A stretch of DNA of 64,000 nucleotides from Bog-473 sp963707835. GTDB taxonomy: Bacteria; Actinomycetota; Acidimicrobiia; Acidimicrobiales; RAAP-2. Within the stretch, counting starts at the first letter, position 1. Every line of letters starts with the position of its first letter. The notes beneath the pieces are model-generated. The model searched no databases. It was not told the DNA's origin and saw only the letters and a list, made by a program, of their open reading frames with translations. Both the position numbers and the translations under genes were made by a program. The stretch is from contig CAVPRI010000001.1 of NCBI GenBank assembly GCA_963707835.1, positions 992,001-1,056,000 of the forward strand. The letters are read 5' to 3'. Below are positions 8,557 to 17,378 of the stretch, one piece after another.

Positions 8557-10078
8557 GTGACCGGACGGGGGGTGGTGCTCAGACGGCGTACGTGCCGGGG
8601 GGTCGTGGCCGCCGCTGCGATCGTGACCGCCCAGGTGGTCACGGCGGCGACCGCGTGGGGTGGTGCGCCGCGGGCGGCGAGCCCGGCGCCCGCCTTCACC
8701 ACGAGCCAGGCGCCCGGCGGTGCGTCCACGGCCGGGCTGCGGGTGATCGCACTGACGTTCGACGACGGACCCGGCCCGTCTACCGCCGCGGTCCTGGCCG
8801 TGCTCGAGCAGTACCACGTTCCGGCAACCTTCTTCGACATCGGCGACGAGGTCGCTGCCAATCCCGGGGGGGCGCGCCTGGTTGCCGCCGCCGGCTATCC
8901 CGTGGAGAACCACACGTGGAGCCACCCCGACCTCAGCACGCTCACCGGCCCGCAGGTGGGCAGCCAGATCGACCTGGCCCAGTCGGAGATCGCCGCGGTG
9001 ACCGGTGCCACACCCACATGCGTGCGCCCGCCGTACGACTCCTGGAACAGCACGGTGCTCGGCCAGGTGGCGTCGCGCGGGCTGACCACCATGAGCTACT
9101 CGGTCGATCCCAAGGACTGGACGACGCCCGGGGTGGCGACCATCGTGAGCCGGGTCGTGGGAGCGGCCTTCCCCGGGGCGGTGGTCGATCTGCACGATGG
9201 GGGTGGAGATCGCTCGCAGACGGTCGCCGCCCTGCCGCAGATCATCACCCAGCTGCGCGCCGCCGGGTACTCATTCGTGTCCATCTGCGGCACGCCGCCC
9301 CCGGTGCCGTGGATCTCGGTCACGAATGCCTTCGGTGACGCCCCGGCCCCGGGACCGTCGATCACGTCCAACCTGCCGCTCGTGGGCATGGCCGCCACCC
9401 CCACGGGCCAGGGCTACTGGGAGGTGGCCTCCGACGGCGGGATCTTCACCTTCGGTGACGCCGCCTTCTTCGGCTCCATGGGCGGCACGCCGCTCAACCA
9501 ACCGATCGTGGGCATGGCCGCCACCCCCACGGGCCAGGGCTACTGGGAGGTGGCCTCCGACGGCGGGATCTTCACCTTCGGTGACGCCGCCTTCTTCGGC
9601 TCCATGGGCGGCACGCCGCTCAACCAACCGATCGTGGGCATGGCCGCCACCCCCACGGGCCAGGGCTACTGGGAGGTGGCCTCCGACGGCGGGATCTTCA
9701 CCTTCGGTGACGCCGCCTTCTTCGGCTCCATGGGCGGCACGCGGCTCAACCAACCGATCGTGGGCATGGCCGCCACCCCGACGGGCCAGCGGCTACTGGG
9801 AGGTGGCCTCCGACGGCGGGATCTTCACCTTCGGTGACGCCGCCTTCTTCGGCTCCATGGGCGGCACGCGGCTCAACCAACCGATCGTGGGCATGGCCGC
9901 CACCCCCACGGGCCAGGGCTACTGGGAGGTGGCCTCCGACGGCGGGATCTTCACCTTCGGCGACGCCGGCTTCTACGGGTCATCGGGGGGTCAGGCGGGC
10001 GGGAACAGGTTCATCGCCATGGTGGCGACGCCGAGCGGCCAGGGCTACCTCATCGCAGGACAGCATCCCGCAAGCTGA
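8557..10078 (+). CDS. Secreted polysaccharide deacetylase with C-terminal 42-residue repeats (one frameshift)
   Basis: GTG 8557 follows AAAGGGGGC. An Arg-rich signal peptide with a hydrophobic core (about residues 10-35) leads to a NodB deacetylase domain (about 60-245). This has the metal-binding LTFDDGPGPST, the H-x3-H motif in NHTWSH, RPPYDSWN and SVDPKDW. The C-terminal region has five copies of a 42-residue repeat (GYWEVASDGGIFTFGDA core) and a shortened sixth. One extra C near 9790 breaks the frame in repeat four, and the next frame resumes the repeats to 10078. It would be exported and remove N-acetyl groups from a cell-surface glycan. The repeats look like propeller blades or a binding module. 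Confidence 0.85.
9382..10012 (+). repeat. Five tandem 126-bp coding repeats
   Basis: Repeats start at 9382, 9508, 9634, 9760 and 9887. The spacing is exactly 126 bp except for the fourth, which is 127 bp because of one extra base near 9790. Copies are nearly identical at the DNA level, with only a few changes such as CCG to CGG at the Pro/Arg position. This suggests recent amplification or conversion. They encode the 42-residue units of the deacetylase tail. Confidence 0.95.
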
Positions 10079-10122
10079 CCGCGGGGCGGCCGGCCGCGGA
10101 CGGGTCGGACCCGCCGCCGCGT

Positions 10123-10914
10123 TCAGGCTCCCGCTGAGGCGCTGAACCGGTAGCCGATACCCCTGATGGTTGTGATCCAGCGCGGGTTCTCGGGGTCCAC
10201 CTCGATCTTGAGCCGCACCCGACGGACGTGCTCGGTCACCGTGGACCGCCCCTGCCATCGCCCGTTGGAGCCCCAGACCCGCTGGAGGAGGTCCTCCCGG
10301 GAGAACACCCTGCCCGGGGCCGACGCCAGGAAGGCCAGCAGGTCGAATTCCTTGCGCGTCATGGGGATGACTGTTCCCTCCACGCTCACGGTGCGCGTGC
10401 CCTGGTCGATGAGCAGGGCACCGTGGTCGAGCATGGTGGCGGGTGTGTTGTTGCCGCGGCGCAGGACAGCCCGGACCCGGGCCTCGAGCTCGGCGAAGGA
10501 GTACGGCTTCGTCATGAAGTCGTCGGCGCCCAGGTTGAAGAGGCTGACCCTGTCGCGCTCGGTGGCCCGTGCGGAACAGACGATGACGGGCACACTGCTG
10601 TGTCGCCGGAGCCTGGTCAGCGCGTCGACCGTCCCGCCGCCCTGGTCGAGGTCGAGGATCACCAGGTCGGCCGGGTGCCGTGCCGCCGCCTCGAGCGAGG
10701 CGACCACGCTGGTCGCCTCGGAGACCAGGTAGCCCGAACGCGAGAGGTAGTGACGCAGCGCTCGCCGGCATGTCGGGTCGTCCTCGGCGACGAGGATATT
10801 GCGCTCAGCGGTGTCGCCGCGTGGGGCGATGGCGAACAGGGGATTGCGGTCGACTGCCCCGATCCGCTCGGGGGCGAGCAGCGGCCGCTCGTGGATCTCC
10901 AGTGACATGGTCAT
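10123..10914 (-). CDS. OmpR/PhoB-family response regulator (copy 1)
   Basis: 263 residues: a 38-residue leader, a receiver domain (about 38-155) and a winged-helix DNA-binding domain (about 165-260, ending WITTIRGIGYRF). The phosphorylation pocket is present: AEDD, the Asp in VILDLD, Ser in VCSA, and Lys in TKPYS. The loop after the phosphoacceptor reads DQGGGTVD instead of the usual GLPG-x-DG, so signalling geometry may differ. No histidine kinase is nearby. It is a paralogue of the next gene, with nearly identical effector domains, so the two may share DNA targets. The GGGAGG upstream of the start is 11 bp from the ATG. Confidence 0.9.
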   Translation of the reverse strand: MTMSLEIHERPLLAPERIGAVDRNPLFAIAPRGDTAERNILVAEDDPTCRRALRHYLSRSGYLVSEATSVVASLEAAARHPADLVILDLDQGGGTVDALTRLRRHSSVPVIVCSARATERDRVSLFNLGADDFMTKPYSFAELEARVRAVLRRGNNTPATMLDHGALLIDQGTRTVSVEGTVIPMTRKEFDLLAFLASAPGRVFSREDLLQRVWGSNGRWQGRSTVTEHVRRVRLKIEVDPENPRWITTIRGIGYRFSASAGA

Positions 10915-11098
10915 GCGACAGCTACCTCCCGGCGGGGGCTGATCGGGTCGACGTGCACGGTGGTGACCTCCCCCTCGCGCCTGGTGCGACCCGGGGTGGC
11001 GAGGGCATTCCCCGGAACGTTCGTACTCTCAGTGTCGGCGCGCCAGCTGGGCGGGTGGATAGGTCTTTTGGACCAAAGGCCGGTGGTGGGCGAAGTCC

Positions 11099-11902
11099 TC
11101 ACCCTTGTGGCGGGTTGAATCGGTAGCCCACGCCGCGCACGGTGGTGATCCATCGGGGGGAGTCCGGATCCGGCTCGATCTTCAGCCGCACCCGACGGAC
11201 GTGCTCGGTCACGGTGGACCGCCCCTGCCACTCCTCGGTGGAGCCCCATACCCTCTCGAGGAGGTCCTCACGGGTGTAGACCTGTCCGGGCGACGCGGCG
11301 AGGAAGGCCAGGAGATCGAACTCCTTGCGCGTCATCGGCACCACCTGGTCCCGCACGGTGACCGTCCGCGTGTCGCGGTCGACCACGAGCTCGCCGTAGT
11401 GCAGGCAGGTGGCGGCTGGCTCCGTGTTGCCACGGCGCAGAACGGCTCGCACCCGGGCCTCGAGCTCGGCGAGGGAGAACGGCTTGGCCACGAAGTCGTC
11501 GGCACCCAGGTTGAGGGTCCGGATGCGGTCTTCCTCGGAGTCCCGCCCCGAGCAGACGATGACCGGAACGGCACTGTGGCGACGGATCTTGGCCAGCACA
11601 TCCGCTCCGTCGAAGCCCGGGAGTCCCAGGTCGAGGATGACCAGGGTGGCCGAGTGCTGGAACACGGCACGGAGGGTCGAGGGTCCGTCGGTCGCCTCGG
11701 TCACACGGTAGCCGGCACGCTCGAAATATTGCCGCAGCGCGCTGCGGCAACTGTGGTCGTCCTCGGCGACCAGGATGGTCCAGGCCGCCTTGACCTCCAT
11801 GTCATGGAGGGTCTCGATCGCTCCCGCACTCTGCATGCTGGCCGGCTGCACACCGCGCGGGTGTGACGGGGCGTGCGTCGTCGTACCGACCGGCGGGTTC
11901 AT
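11099..11902 (-). CDS. OmpR/PhoB-family response regulator (copy 2)
   Basis: 267 residues from ATG 11902. The frame is open further upstream, but that sequence is unlike the family. The receiver domain carries AEDDHSC, phosphoacceptor Asp in VILDLGLPGFDG, VCSGRD and AKPFS. The winged-helix domain ends RWITTVRGVGYRF. Unlike copy 1, the receiver loop is canonical. The two copies are tandem duplicates about 185 bp apart, and neither has a partner kinase in the window. A role controlling the neighbouring deacetylase or sigma factor is only a guess. The gene diverges from the sigma factor gene across a 322-bp regulatory gap. Confidence 0.9.
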   Translation of the reverse strand: MNPPVGTTTHAPSHPRGVQPASMQSAGAIETLHDMEVKAAWTILVAEDDHSCRSALRQYFERAGYRVTEATDGPSTLRAVFQHSATLVILDLGLPGFDGADVLAKIRRHSAVPVIVCSGRDSEEDRIRTLNLGADDFVAKPFSLAELEARVRAVLRRGNTEPAATCLHYGELVVDRDTRTVTVRDQVVPMTRKEFDLLAFLAASPGQVYTREDLLERVWGSTEEWQGRSTVTEHVRRVRLKIEPDPDSPRWITTVRGVGYRFNPPQG

Positions 11903-12224
11903 GCGCCGCACGCTTCCCTCGAAGAGGCTTGATGTGCCCGTAGCGGGACGGGTGTCTGGCCCATGACGCGAATTTCGGCCCGGGACCGGGGGATCTTGAG
12001 GGCGAATGACACCCTTGTCACGCACAACGGGGGTGCAGCGCGTCAAAAGTTGCGCAACGGTTGCGCGAGCGCTGCAACCGTCCCACAACGGTGAAGCAAC
12101 TGGGCGGCAATTCCCCCCCTCCAGAGTTGTCCTCGCCCCGAACGCACGAGATGCGCACGGTCGCCAGACCGGGCTCGGGGCGGCGTGACACCGGTCGGAC
12201 GGTGCCGAACGAGAGGGGACACCC
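11903..12224. promoter_or_regulatory. Intergenic region with clustered palindromes between divergent regulator and sigma genes
   Basis: No gene is seen in these 322 bp. They hold TGACA-CCCT-TGTCA at 12007-12020, a perfect 10-bp palindrome GTTGCGCAAC at 12049-12058, and GGTTGC(N9)GCAACC at 12059-12079. The last two abut and share the TTGCGC core. A further ACAACGG lies about ten bases downstream. The sigma factor's ribosome-binding site (GAGAGGGG) closes the region. Such clustering is what operators for a dimeric regulator look like. Confidence 0.5.
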
Positions 12225-13421
12225 GTGGGAACGACGACTCGACAGCGATCCTCGGTGGAAGTGGCCACCGACGTGAGCATCGACGTGCTGTGGTCCGAGT
12301 TCAAGCGGACGGGTGCGCAGACGCTGCGCAATCAGCTCATCGTCTATTACTCGCCCTTCGTCAAGTACGTGGCCGGCCGGGTCCTGGCCAGCCTTCCACG
12401 GCACTTCGACGAGGAGGATCTGGTCAGCTACGGGATCATCGGGCTGATCGACGCCATCGAGCGCTTCGAGATCGACCGGAACCTGCGGTTCGAGACCTAT
12501 GCCATCCCCCGCATCAAGGGAGCGATCATCGACGAGCTCCGGTCGATCGACTGGGTGCCCCGATCGGTGCGGACCAAGGCACGGGCCGTCGAGCAGGCGG
12601 TGACGCACCTCGAAGCGACCCTGCGCCGGACGCCGAACGACGCCGAGGTGGCGGCCGAGCTGGACATGAGCGTCGGGGAGTTCCACAAGGCGCTGCGCAA
12701 GATCTCCACGGTGGGCATGATGGCGCTCGACGAGGTGCTGCGAGGTGGGGACCGGTCCGAGCGATCCACGCTCGGTGAGACGCTGCCCGACGGTTCCTGG
12801 GGCCCGGTCGACACCTTCGAGGCCAAGGAGTCCAAGGAGGCCCTCGTGGCCGCCGTGGCCGCCATGCCCGACCGCGAGCGCACGGTTCTGATGATGTACT
12901 ACTACGACGGCCTGACCCTCACCGAGATCGGACAGGTCCTGGGCGTCACCGAGAGCCGGGTGTGCCAGATCCACACCAAGGCGCTGCGTCAGTTGCGATC
13001 GAAGCTGGCGGATCGTCCCGAGCCGGCTCACCACCGCGCTCCGAGCGCGGGCGCGGCAGCAACGATCGACGGAGCCGGTGCAGCCCTCCGGCCGGGGGCG
13101 CCTGCAGCTGCTGGCCAGCTGAGTCGTACCGGCGGGCCCGCCGGACGGTACGGTACCGACGACCGAACCGCTACGGACTCGCCAGGAGGCCCGCCATGCC
13201 GTTGCACAAGAGGGAGACCGTCCGGGAAGGGATCCTCGACTCCATCTACGCCGACCGGGACATGTTGTCGGGCCTCCCCTCGCAGCACTGTCCAGGCGAG
13301 GAGATGCCGCCAGCCGAGGCGTTCCAGGCGATCTCGGACGAATTGCTGCTCGACGGCAACGCGCGGCAGAACCTGGCCACCTTCTGCCAGACCTGGGAGG
13401 AGCCGCAGATCCACCAGTTGA
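12225..13421 (+). CDS. whiG: RNA polymerase sigma factor, FliA/WhiG family
   Basis: Starts at GTG 12225 after GAGAGGGG. Region 2 is at about residues 15-90 (LIVYYSPFVKYVAGRV, DEEDLVSYGIIGLIDAIERF, FETYAIPRIKGAIIDELR). The WVPRSVR segment and region 3 follow. Region 4 is at about 205-260 (LMMYYYDGLTLTEIGQVLG, ESRVCQIHTKALRQLR). This matches WhiG, the sporulation/motility sigma factor of actinobacteria. As read, the frame runs on past the conserved end (about 13010) to 13421 and into the next gene. A one-base shift would end it at the TGA at 13120-13122, so the last roughly 130 residues are doubtful. The class is certain; the regulon is unknown. Confidence 0.88.
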   Translation: MGTTTRQRSSVEVATDVSIDVLWSEFKRTGAQTLRNQLIVYYSPFVKYVAGRVLASLPRHFDEEDLVSYGIIGLIDAIERFEIDRNLRFETYAIPRIKGAIIDELRSIDWVPRSVRTKARAVEQAVTHLEATLRRTPNDAEVAAELDMSVGEFHKALRKISTVGMMALDEVLRGGDRSERSTLGETLPDGSWGPVDTFEAKESKEALVAAVAAMPDRERTVLMMYYYDGLTLTEIGQVLGVTESRVCQIHTKALRQLRSKLADRPEPAHHRAPSAGAAATIDGAGAALRPGAPAAAGQLSRTGGPAGRYGTDDRTATDSPGGPPCRCTRGRPSGKGSSTPSTPTGTCCRASPRSTVQARRCRQPRRSRRSRTNCCSTATRGRTWPPSARPGRSRRSTS

Positions 13422-14596
13422 TGGACCTCTGCATCGACAAGAACCTCATTGACAAGGACGAGTACCCCCAGACGGCCGAGCTCGAGCGTCGCTGCGTCTC
13501 GATCCTGGCCCATCTGTGGAACGCCCCCACGACCGAGGAACCGGTCGGCTGCTCGGCCATCGGGTCCTCCGAGGCCTGCATGCTCGGTGGAATGGCGGCC
13601 AAGTGGCGTTGGCGGGCCAAGCGCCGGGCCGAGGGGAAGTCGACGGAGAACCCCAACATGGTGTGCGGGCCGGTCCAGGTGGTCTGGCACAAGTTCGCCA
13701 AGTACTGGGACATCGAGATGCGCGAGATCCCCATGTCCCCCGGCAAGTACTGCATGGACGTGGAGCAGATGCTCGAGCGGGTCGACGAGAACACCATCAT
13801 GGTGGTCCCCACCTTCGGCGTGACCTACACCGGCGCCTACGAGCCGGTGCTCGAGCTCTCCCAGGCACTCGACGAGCTCCAGGAGAAGACCGGGCTCGAC
13901 GTCGACATCCATATCGACGGGGCATCCGGTGCATTCCTGGCACCGTTCTGTGCACCCGAGGTGCTGTGGGACTTCCGAGTGCCCCGGGTCAAGTCGATCA
14001 GTACCTCGGGGCACAAGTTCGGCCTGGCGCCGCTCGGCGTCGGCTGGGTCCTGTGGCGCGACGCAGCGGAGCTGCCCGACGACCTCATCTTCCACGTGAC
14101 TTATCTCGGCGGGGACATGCCGGTGTTCCAGATCAACTTCTCCCGGCCCGCCGGCCAGATCGTGGCGCAGTACTACAACTTCATCCGCCTCGGGATGGAC
14201 GGCTACCGCAACGTGCACACCGCCTGCTACGACACCGGGAAGTTCCTGGCGAAGGAGATCGTGAAGCTCGGACCCTTCGAGCTGCTCTGCGACTCGAACC
14301 CCCTCACGGGTATCCCGTCGGTGGCCTGGCGCATCCGGGAGGGTGAGGACCCGGGCTACACGCTCTACGACGTGGCCGACCGCCTGCGGACGCGGGGCTG
14401 GCAGGTGCCGGCCTACCCGCTGACCGGGTCCGTCGCCGACATCTCGGTCCAGCGCATCCTGGTGCGCCAGGGCGTGAGCCGGGACCTGGCGGGGCTCCTG
14501 CTCGAGGACATGACACAGGCGATCGCCCATTTCGACCGCCACCCGGTCTCGGTCTCGATGACCAAGGAGGAGTCAGGCGGGTTCAGCCACCTGTAG
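13196..14596 (+). CDS. gadB: Glutamate decarboxylase (PLP-dependent)
   Basis: A 466-residue protein, the usual length for GadB, with ATG 13196 behind an excellent AGGAGG. Group II PLP decarboxylase features are clear: GCSAIGSSEACMLGGMA, VVPTFGVTYTGAYEP, DIHIDGASGAFLAPF, and the PLP lysine in STSGHKFGLAPLG at about residue 273. It converts glutamate to GABA and CO2 and consumes a proton, typically in acid resistance or GABA metabolism. No glutamate/GABA antiporter lies beside it. The 3' end overlaps the convergent membrane-protein gene by 24 bp. Confidence 0.95.
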   Translation: MPLHKRETVREGILDSIYADRDMLSGLPSQHCPGEEMPPAEAFQAISDELLLDGNARQNLATFCQTWEEPQIHQLMDLCIDKNLIDKDEYPQTAELERRCVSILAHLWNAPTTEEPVGCSAIGSSEACMLGGMAAKWRWRAKRRAEGKSTENPNMVCGPVQVVWHKFAKYWDIEMREIPMSPGKYCMDVEQMLERVDENTIMVVPTFGVTYTGAYEPVLELSQALDELQEKTGLDVDIHIDGASGAFLAPFCAPEVLWDFRVPRVKSISTSGHKFGLAPLGVGWVLWRDAAELPDDLIFHVTYLGGDMPVFQINFSRPAGQIVAQYYNFIRLGMDGYRNVHTACYDTGKFLAKEIVKLGPFELLCDSNPLTGIPSVAWRIREGEDPGYTLYDVADRLRTRGWQVPAYPLTGSVADISVQRILVRQGVSRDLAGLLLEDMTQAIAHFDRHPVSVSMTKEESGGFSHL

Positions 14597-15736
14597 GTCG
14601 GGTGACCAGTCCACCGGGAGCGGCCGGCGGCGCAGGAAGCGGGGGCGGCCCACCCGCGCCGCGCGGTCGGTCGTCCATGGCGTCGGCCGGGCGTGCGTGA
14701 TGCCGGCGAGAGCCCGCAGGGGCTGGTCGTACCCCGAGCGCAACCAGGCGAAGCGGCGCCACCGGGCGTCGTCGTCCCCCTGGGGGAGGTCGAGGAGCGG
14801 GCGGACGGCAGCCAACGTGTCGAGGTACTCCTGCCGGGTCACGCTGATGGCGGGTGGCGGATCGGTGATGCGTGCCGTGAGCTCGATCAGCCCGAGCGGC
14901 GGCGGCAGGGGCACGCTGGCGGCCCGGGCGATCCGGTCAACGGCAGGGATGCCGTAGACGAGGGTCATGAGTGGGCCCTTCTCGGCTTCGTCGAGCACCT
15001 GGTCGGTGCCCGTGTCCGCGGCGGAGACGACCAGAGCGGCGGCGTCGAGGATCGTGCCGACCGTGGCCACCCACGACAGGTTGGAATGGGCCTCGGGGAA
15101 GTACGTGAGGATGGGGAAGGCCGTGTGGGTCTGCTCGGCATCGATGATCCAGTCGGTCTGGTTCCTCCAGAATTCGACGCCCGAGAGGGCTCCGGTTCGG
15201 TGCAGGGTCTGGACCAGACCCTGCACGGTCGGCGGCGCGCCGGCGATGGGGCTCAGCATGAGGATGCCCTTCTCCCGGCCGTTGTAGGCGGAGTAGATGG
15301 TGGGGAGGTAGCTGATCAGCAACGCCACGAGCCCCAGGCCGATGGTGGCCTCGATGAAGGCGATGGCGATGCGGACCGTGCCCGACGGCTCCGAGAAGCC
15401 CAGGGTGGTGAGGGACGAGACGCTGACCTCGAAGGCCTTGGACCAGGTGAGCGCAGCCGTGCTCCAGAACACGAACATGAACGCGCAGGCGATGAGGATC
15501 ATCCAGATCAGGGGCAGGCTGACCAGGGCGACGGGCGCGTACAGGCTCCGGATCGCGCTGGACCGTCCCTCGTTCACCCCGCGGTGGACCATCAGCCGGT
15601 GCACCAGGGCGAACACGGCCTGCGAGAGACGTGGGAACCCCTCTTGGGGCAGCACCACCGTCTTGAGGGCCGATCCCAGGGTGCCGGCCGCGATGAGGAC
15701 GCCGAGGAGCAGTGAAAGGAGGTGGAGCACGACCAC
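14573..15736 (-). CDS. Channel-like integral membrane protein with degenerate pore loop
   Basis: 387 residues. About four hydrophobic segments fall in the first 150 residues (near 5-22, 70-92, 120-140), followed by a long soluble domain. A pore-like loop, SVSSLTTLGFSEPSG at about residue 107, sits between two helices. It resembles the K+ channel filter (TTVGYGD) but reads TLGFSE, so K+ selectivity is doubtful. I know similar actinobacterial proteins only as putative ion-channel proteins. The cytosolic part has no motif I recognise. It is convergent with gadB. Confidence 0.6.
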   Translation of the reverse strand: MVVLHLLSLLLGVLIAAGTLGSALKTVVLPQEGFPRLSQAVFALVHRLMVHRGVNEGRSSAIRSLYAPVALVSLPLIWMILIACAFMFVFWSTAALTWSKAFEVSVSSLTTLGFSEPSGTVRIAIAFIEATIGLGLVALLISYLPTIYSAYNGREKGILMLSPIAGAPPTVQGLVQTLHRTGALSGVEFWRNQTDWIIDAEQTHTAFPILTYFPEAHSNLSWVATVGTILDAAALVVSAADTGTDQVLDEAEKGPLMTLVYGIPAVDRIARAASVPLPPPLGLIELTARITDPPPAISVTRQEYLDTLAAVRPLLDLPQGDDDARWRRFAWLRSGYDQPLRALAGITHARPTPWTTDRAARVGRPRFLRRRPLPVDWSPDLQVAEPA

Positions 15737-15801
15737 GGGCGGCCTCGGCTAGGAGTGTGTCGGGGTGGTGGGCGAAGGCAGCCTGCCGCGGCCGGGAGCC
15801 C

Positions 15802-16311
15802 TCACGACAGCGACCGAGCCGCCTCCTGCACCGCCTGGTCGACGTCCTTCGTGTCGACCTGGAGCTCCTTGAGGACCCGCTTCTGCGCCTTGAGGTTCGC
15901 CTTCTCGACGTAGTCCTCGACGGTCGTCTGCCCGACGATGACCAGGGCCGCCTGGCCGGCATCGATGGCGTCGCCGAACTCCTTGACGTCGGCGCGCGAC
16001 ATGCCCTTCCAGAGGTGTCCGCTGACGCCGCCGACGGCGGCACCCACGATCGCCGACCCGATGATGGACGGCGGGAACAGGATCCCGACCAAGGCCCCCG
16101 CCGCCGCGCCGCCCCAGGCACCGTGGCGGGTGGCGGTCTCGTCCTTGTTCACGTGGACCTTGCCGCTGTCGTCCTTGGTGACAACCGCTGCGTCGTACGT
16201 GCCGACCGCACCGGCTGCGTGAAGGTCCTTGACCACCTCGTAGTCGGCGCGGGCGTCGGCCTCGCTGGCGTAGGTGCCGATGAAGATGAAGACGCCGTCG
16301 GGCTTGGCCAT
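15802..16311 (-). CDS. DUF1269-type stress-associated membrane-anchored protein
   Basis: 169 residues from ATG 16311, preceded by AAAGGAG. The N-terminal half reads like a DUF1269/general-stress domain (FIFIGTYASEADARADYEVV, then DAAVVTKDDSGKVHV). A glycine-rich hydrophobic hairpin follows at about 68-100 (GAWGGAAAGALVGILFPP and IVGAAVGGVSGHLW), with a C-terminal Lys/Asp-rich helix. Members are usually small stress-induced proteins of unknown mechanism. It is followed by nothing on its strand for about 65 bp and preceded by tsaD. Confidence 0.7.
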   Translation of the reverse strand: MAKPDGVFIFIGTYASEADARADYEVVKDLHAAGAVGTYDAAVVTKDDSGKVHVNKDETATRHGAWGGAAAGALVGILFPPSIIGSAIVGAAVGGVSGHLWKGMSRADVKEFGDAIDAGQAALVIVGQTTVEDYVEKANLKAQKRVLKELQVDTKDVDQAVQEAARSLS

Positions 16312-16373
16312 GGCGATGCTCCTTTCGCGGTGCGTGCCCAACTTGGCGGGCACCGGGAATCCTACGGCCGCCC

Positions 16374-17378
16374 TCAGGCGGGGGCGAAGCGAAGCCGGAG
16401 GTCGGGTTCCGGGCCGAACCCCGGGGAGCTCGGCCCGTGCTCCGCCAGCCGCTGCCAACCGGCCACCCCGATCATGGCGGCATTGTCGGTGGCCAGCGCC
16501 TGGGGGGGTATCAGCAGCCGGGTCCCGAACTCCTCGGTCAGGGCCTGGGCGCGCGCCCGGAGCACGGGACTGGCGGCCACGCCCCCCACGATGGCCAGCG
16601 CGGGGTCGTCGAACTCCTCGAGCGCCCGCCGCAGCTTGGCGCAAAGGACGTCCATGCACGAGGCGACGAACGAGGCGGCCACCTCGGTCTCGGAGAACCC
16701 CGGGTGGGCGCGCACGTGGTTGACCACGGCGGTCTTGAGTCCCGAGAACGAGAACGTGTAGCCCTCGTGCAGCATGGGTCGGGGGAAGCCGAGCACGTCG
16801 TCGACGCCGGCTGCGAGGCGGTCCAGCACCGGACCGCCGGGATAGCCGAGGCCGAGGTAGCGCGCCACCTTGTCGTAGGCCTCGCCGATCGAGTCGTCGA
16901 CCGTCTCGCCCAGGAGCTGGTAGCGGCCGGGTTCGGTGGCCCGGGTCAGCATGCAGTGGCCTCCCGAGACGAGGAGGGCCACCTGGGGGAAGGGGACGTC
17001 GCCCTCGGCCAGGTACACACTGGCCAGGTGGCCCTCGAGGTGGTTCACCCCCACCACCGGCACGCCCCACCCGAGGGCCAGGGACTTGGCGGTGGCGATG
17101 CCGACCAGGAGCGCGCCCACCAGCCCGGGCCCGCGTGTCACCGCCACGGCCGCCAGGTCACCGGGATCGACGCCGGCGTCACCCAGGGCACGGTCGACCA
17201 CCTGGGTCACGGTCTCGGCATGGGCCCGGCTGGCCAGCTCGGGAACCACCCCACCGAACGCGGCGTGCAGTTCGATCTGACTGGCGACGACCGACGAGCG
17301 CACCGCACCGGACTCCTCGACCACCGCGGCAGCCGTCTCGTCACACGATGTCTCGATGGCGAGCAGCACCGCGCTCAC
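16374..17378 (-). CDS. tsaD: tRNA N6-adenosine threonylcarbamoyltransferase TsaD
   Basis: 334 residues from GTG 17378. The frame is open upstream, but this start gives the canonical VLLAIETSCDETAAAV. The ASKHA-type ATPase/metal site is visible: NHLEGHLASVY (metal histidines, about residue 112), LLVSGGHCML, GEAYDKVARYLGLGYPGGP, FSGLKTAV and VGGVAASPVLR. With TsaB and TsaE it transfers threonylcarbamoyl to A37 of ANN-decoding tRNAs. The GTG overlaps the tsaC stop by 3 bp, so translation is coupled. tsaB and tsaE are not in the window. Confidence 0.95.
   Translation of the reverse strand: MSAVLLAIETSCDETAAAVVEESGAVRSSVVASQIELHAAFGGVVPELASRAHAETVTQVVDRALGDAGVDPGDLAAVAVTRGPGLVGALLVGIATAKSLALGWGVPVVGVNHLEGHLASVYLAEGDVPFPQVALLVSGGHCMLTRATEPGRYQLLGETVDDSIGEAYDKVARYLGLGYPGGPVLDRLAAGVDDVLGFPRPMLHEGYTFSFSGLKTAVVNHVRAHPGFSETEVAASFVASCMDVLCAKLRRALEEFDDPALAIVGGVAASPVLRARAQALTEEFGTRLLIPPQALATDNAAMIGVAGWQRLAEHGPSSPGFGPEPDLRLRFAPA

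Noticed and set aside
9382..10012. Regular repeats considered as a CRISPR-like or satellite array
   Set aside because: Units are adjacent without spacers, are 126 bp (42 codons) long and stay in frame inside a deacetylase gene. They are protein repeats.
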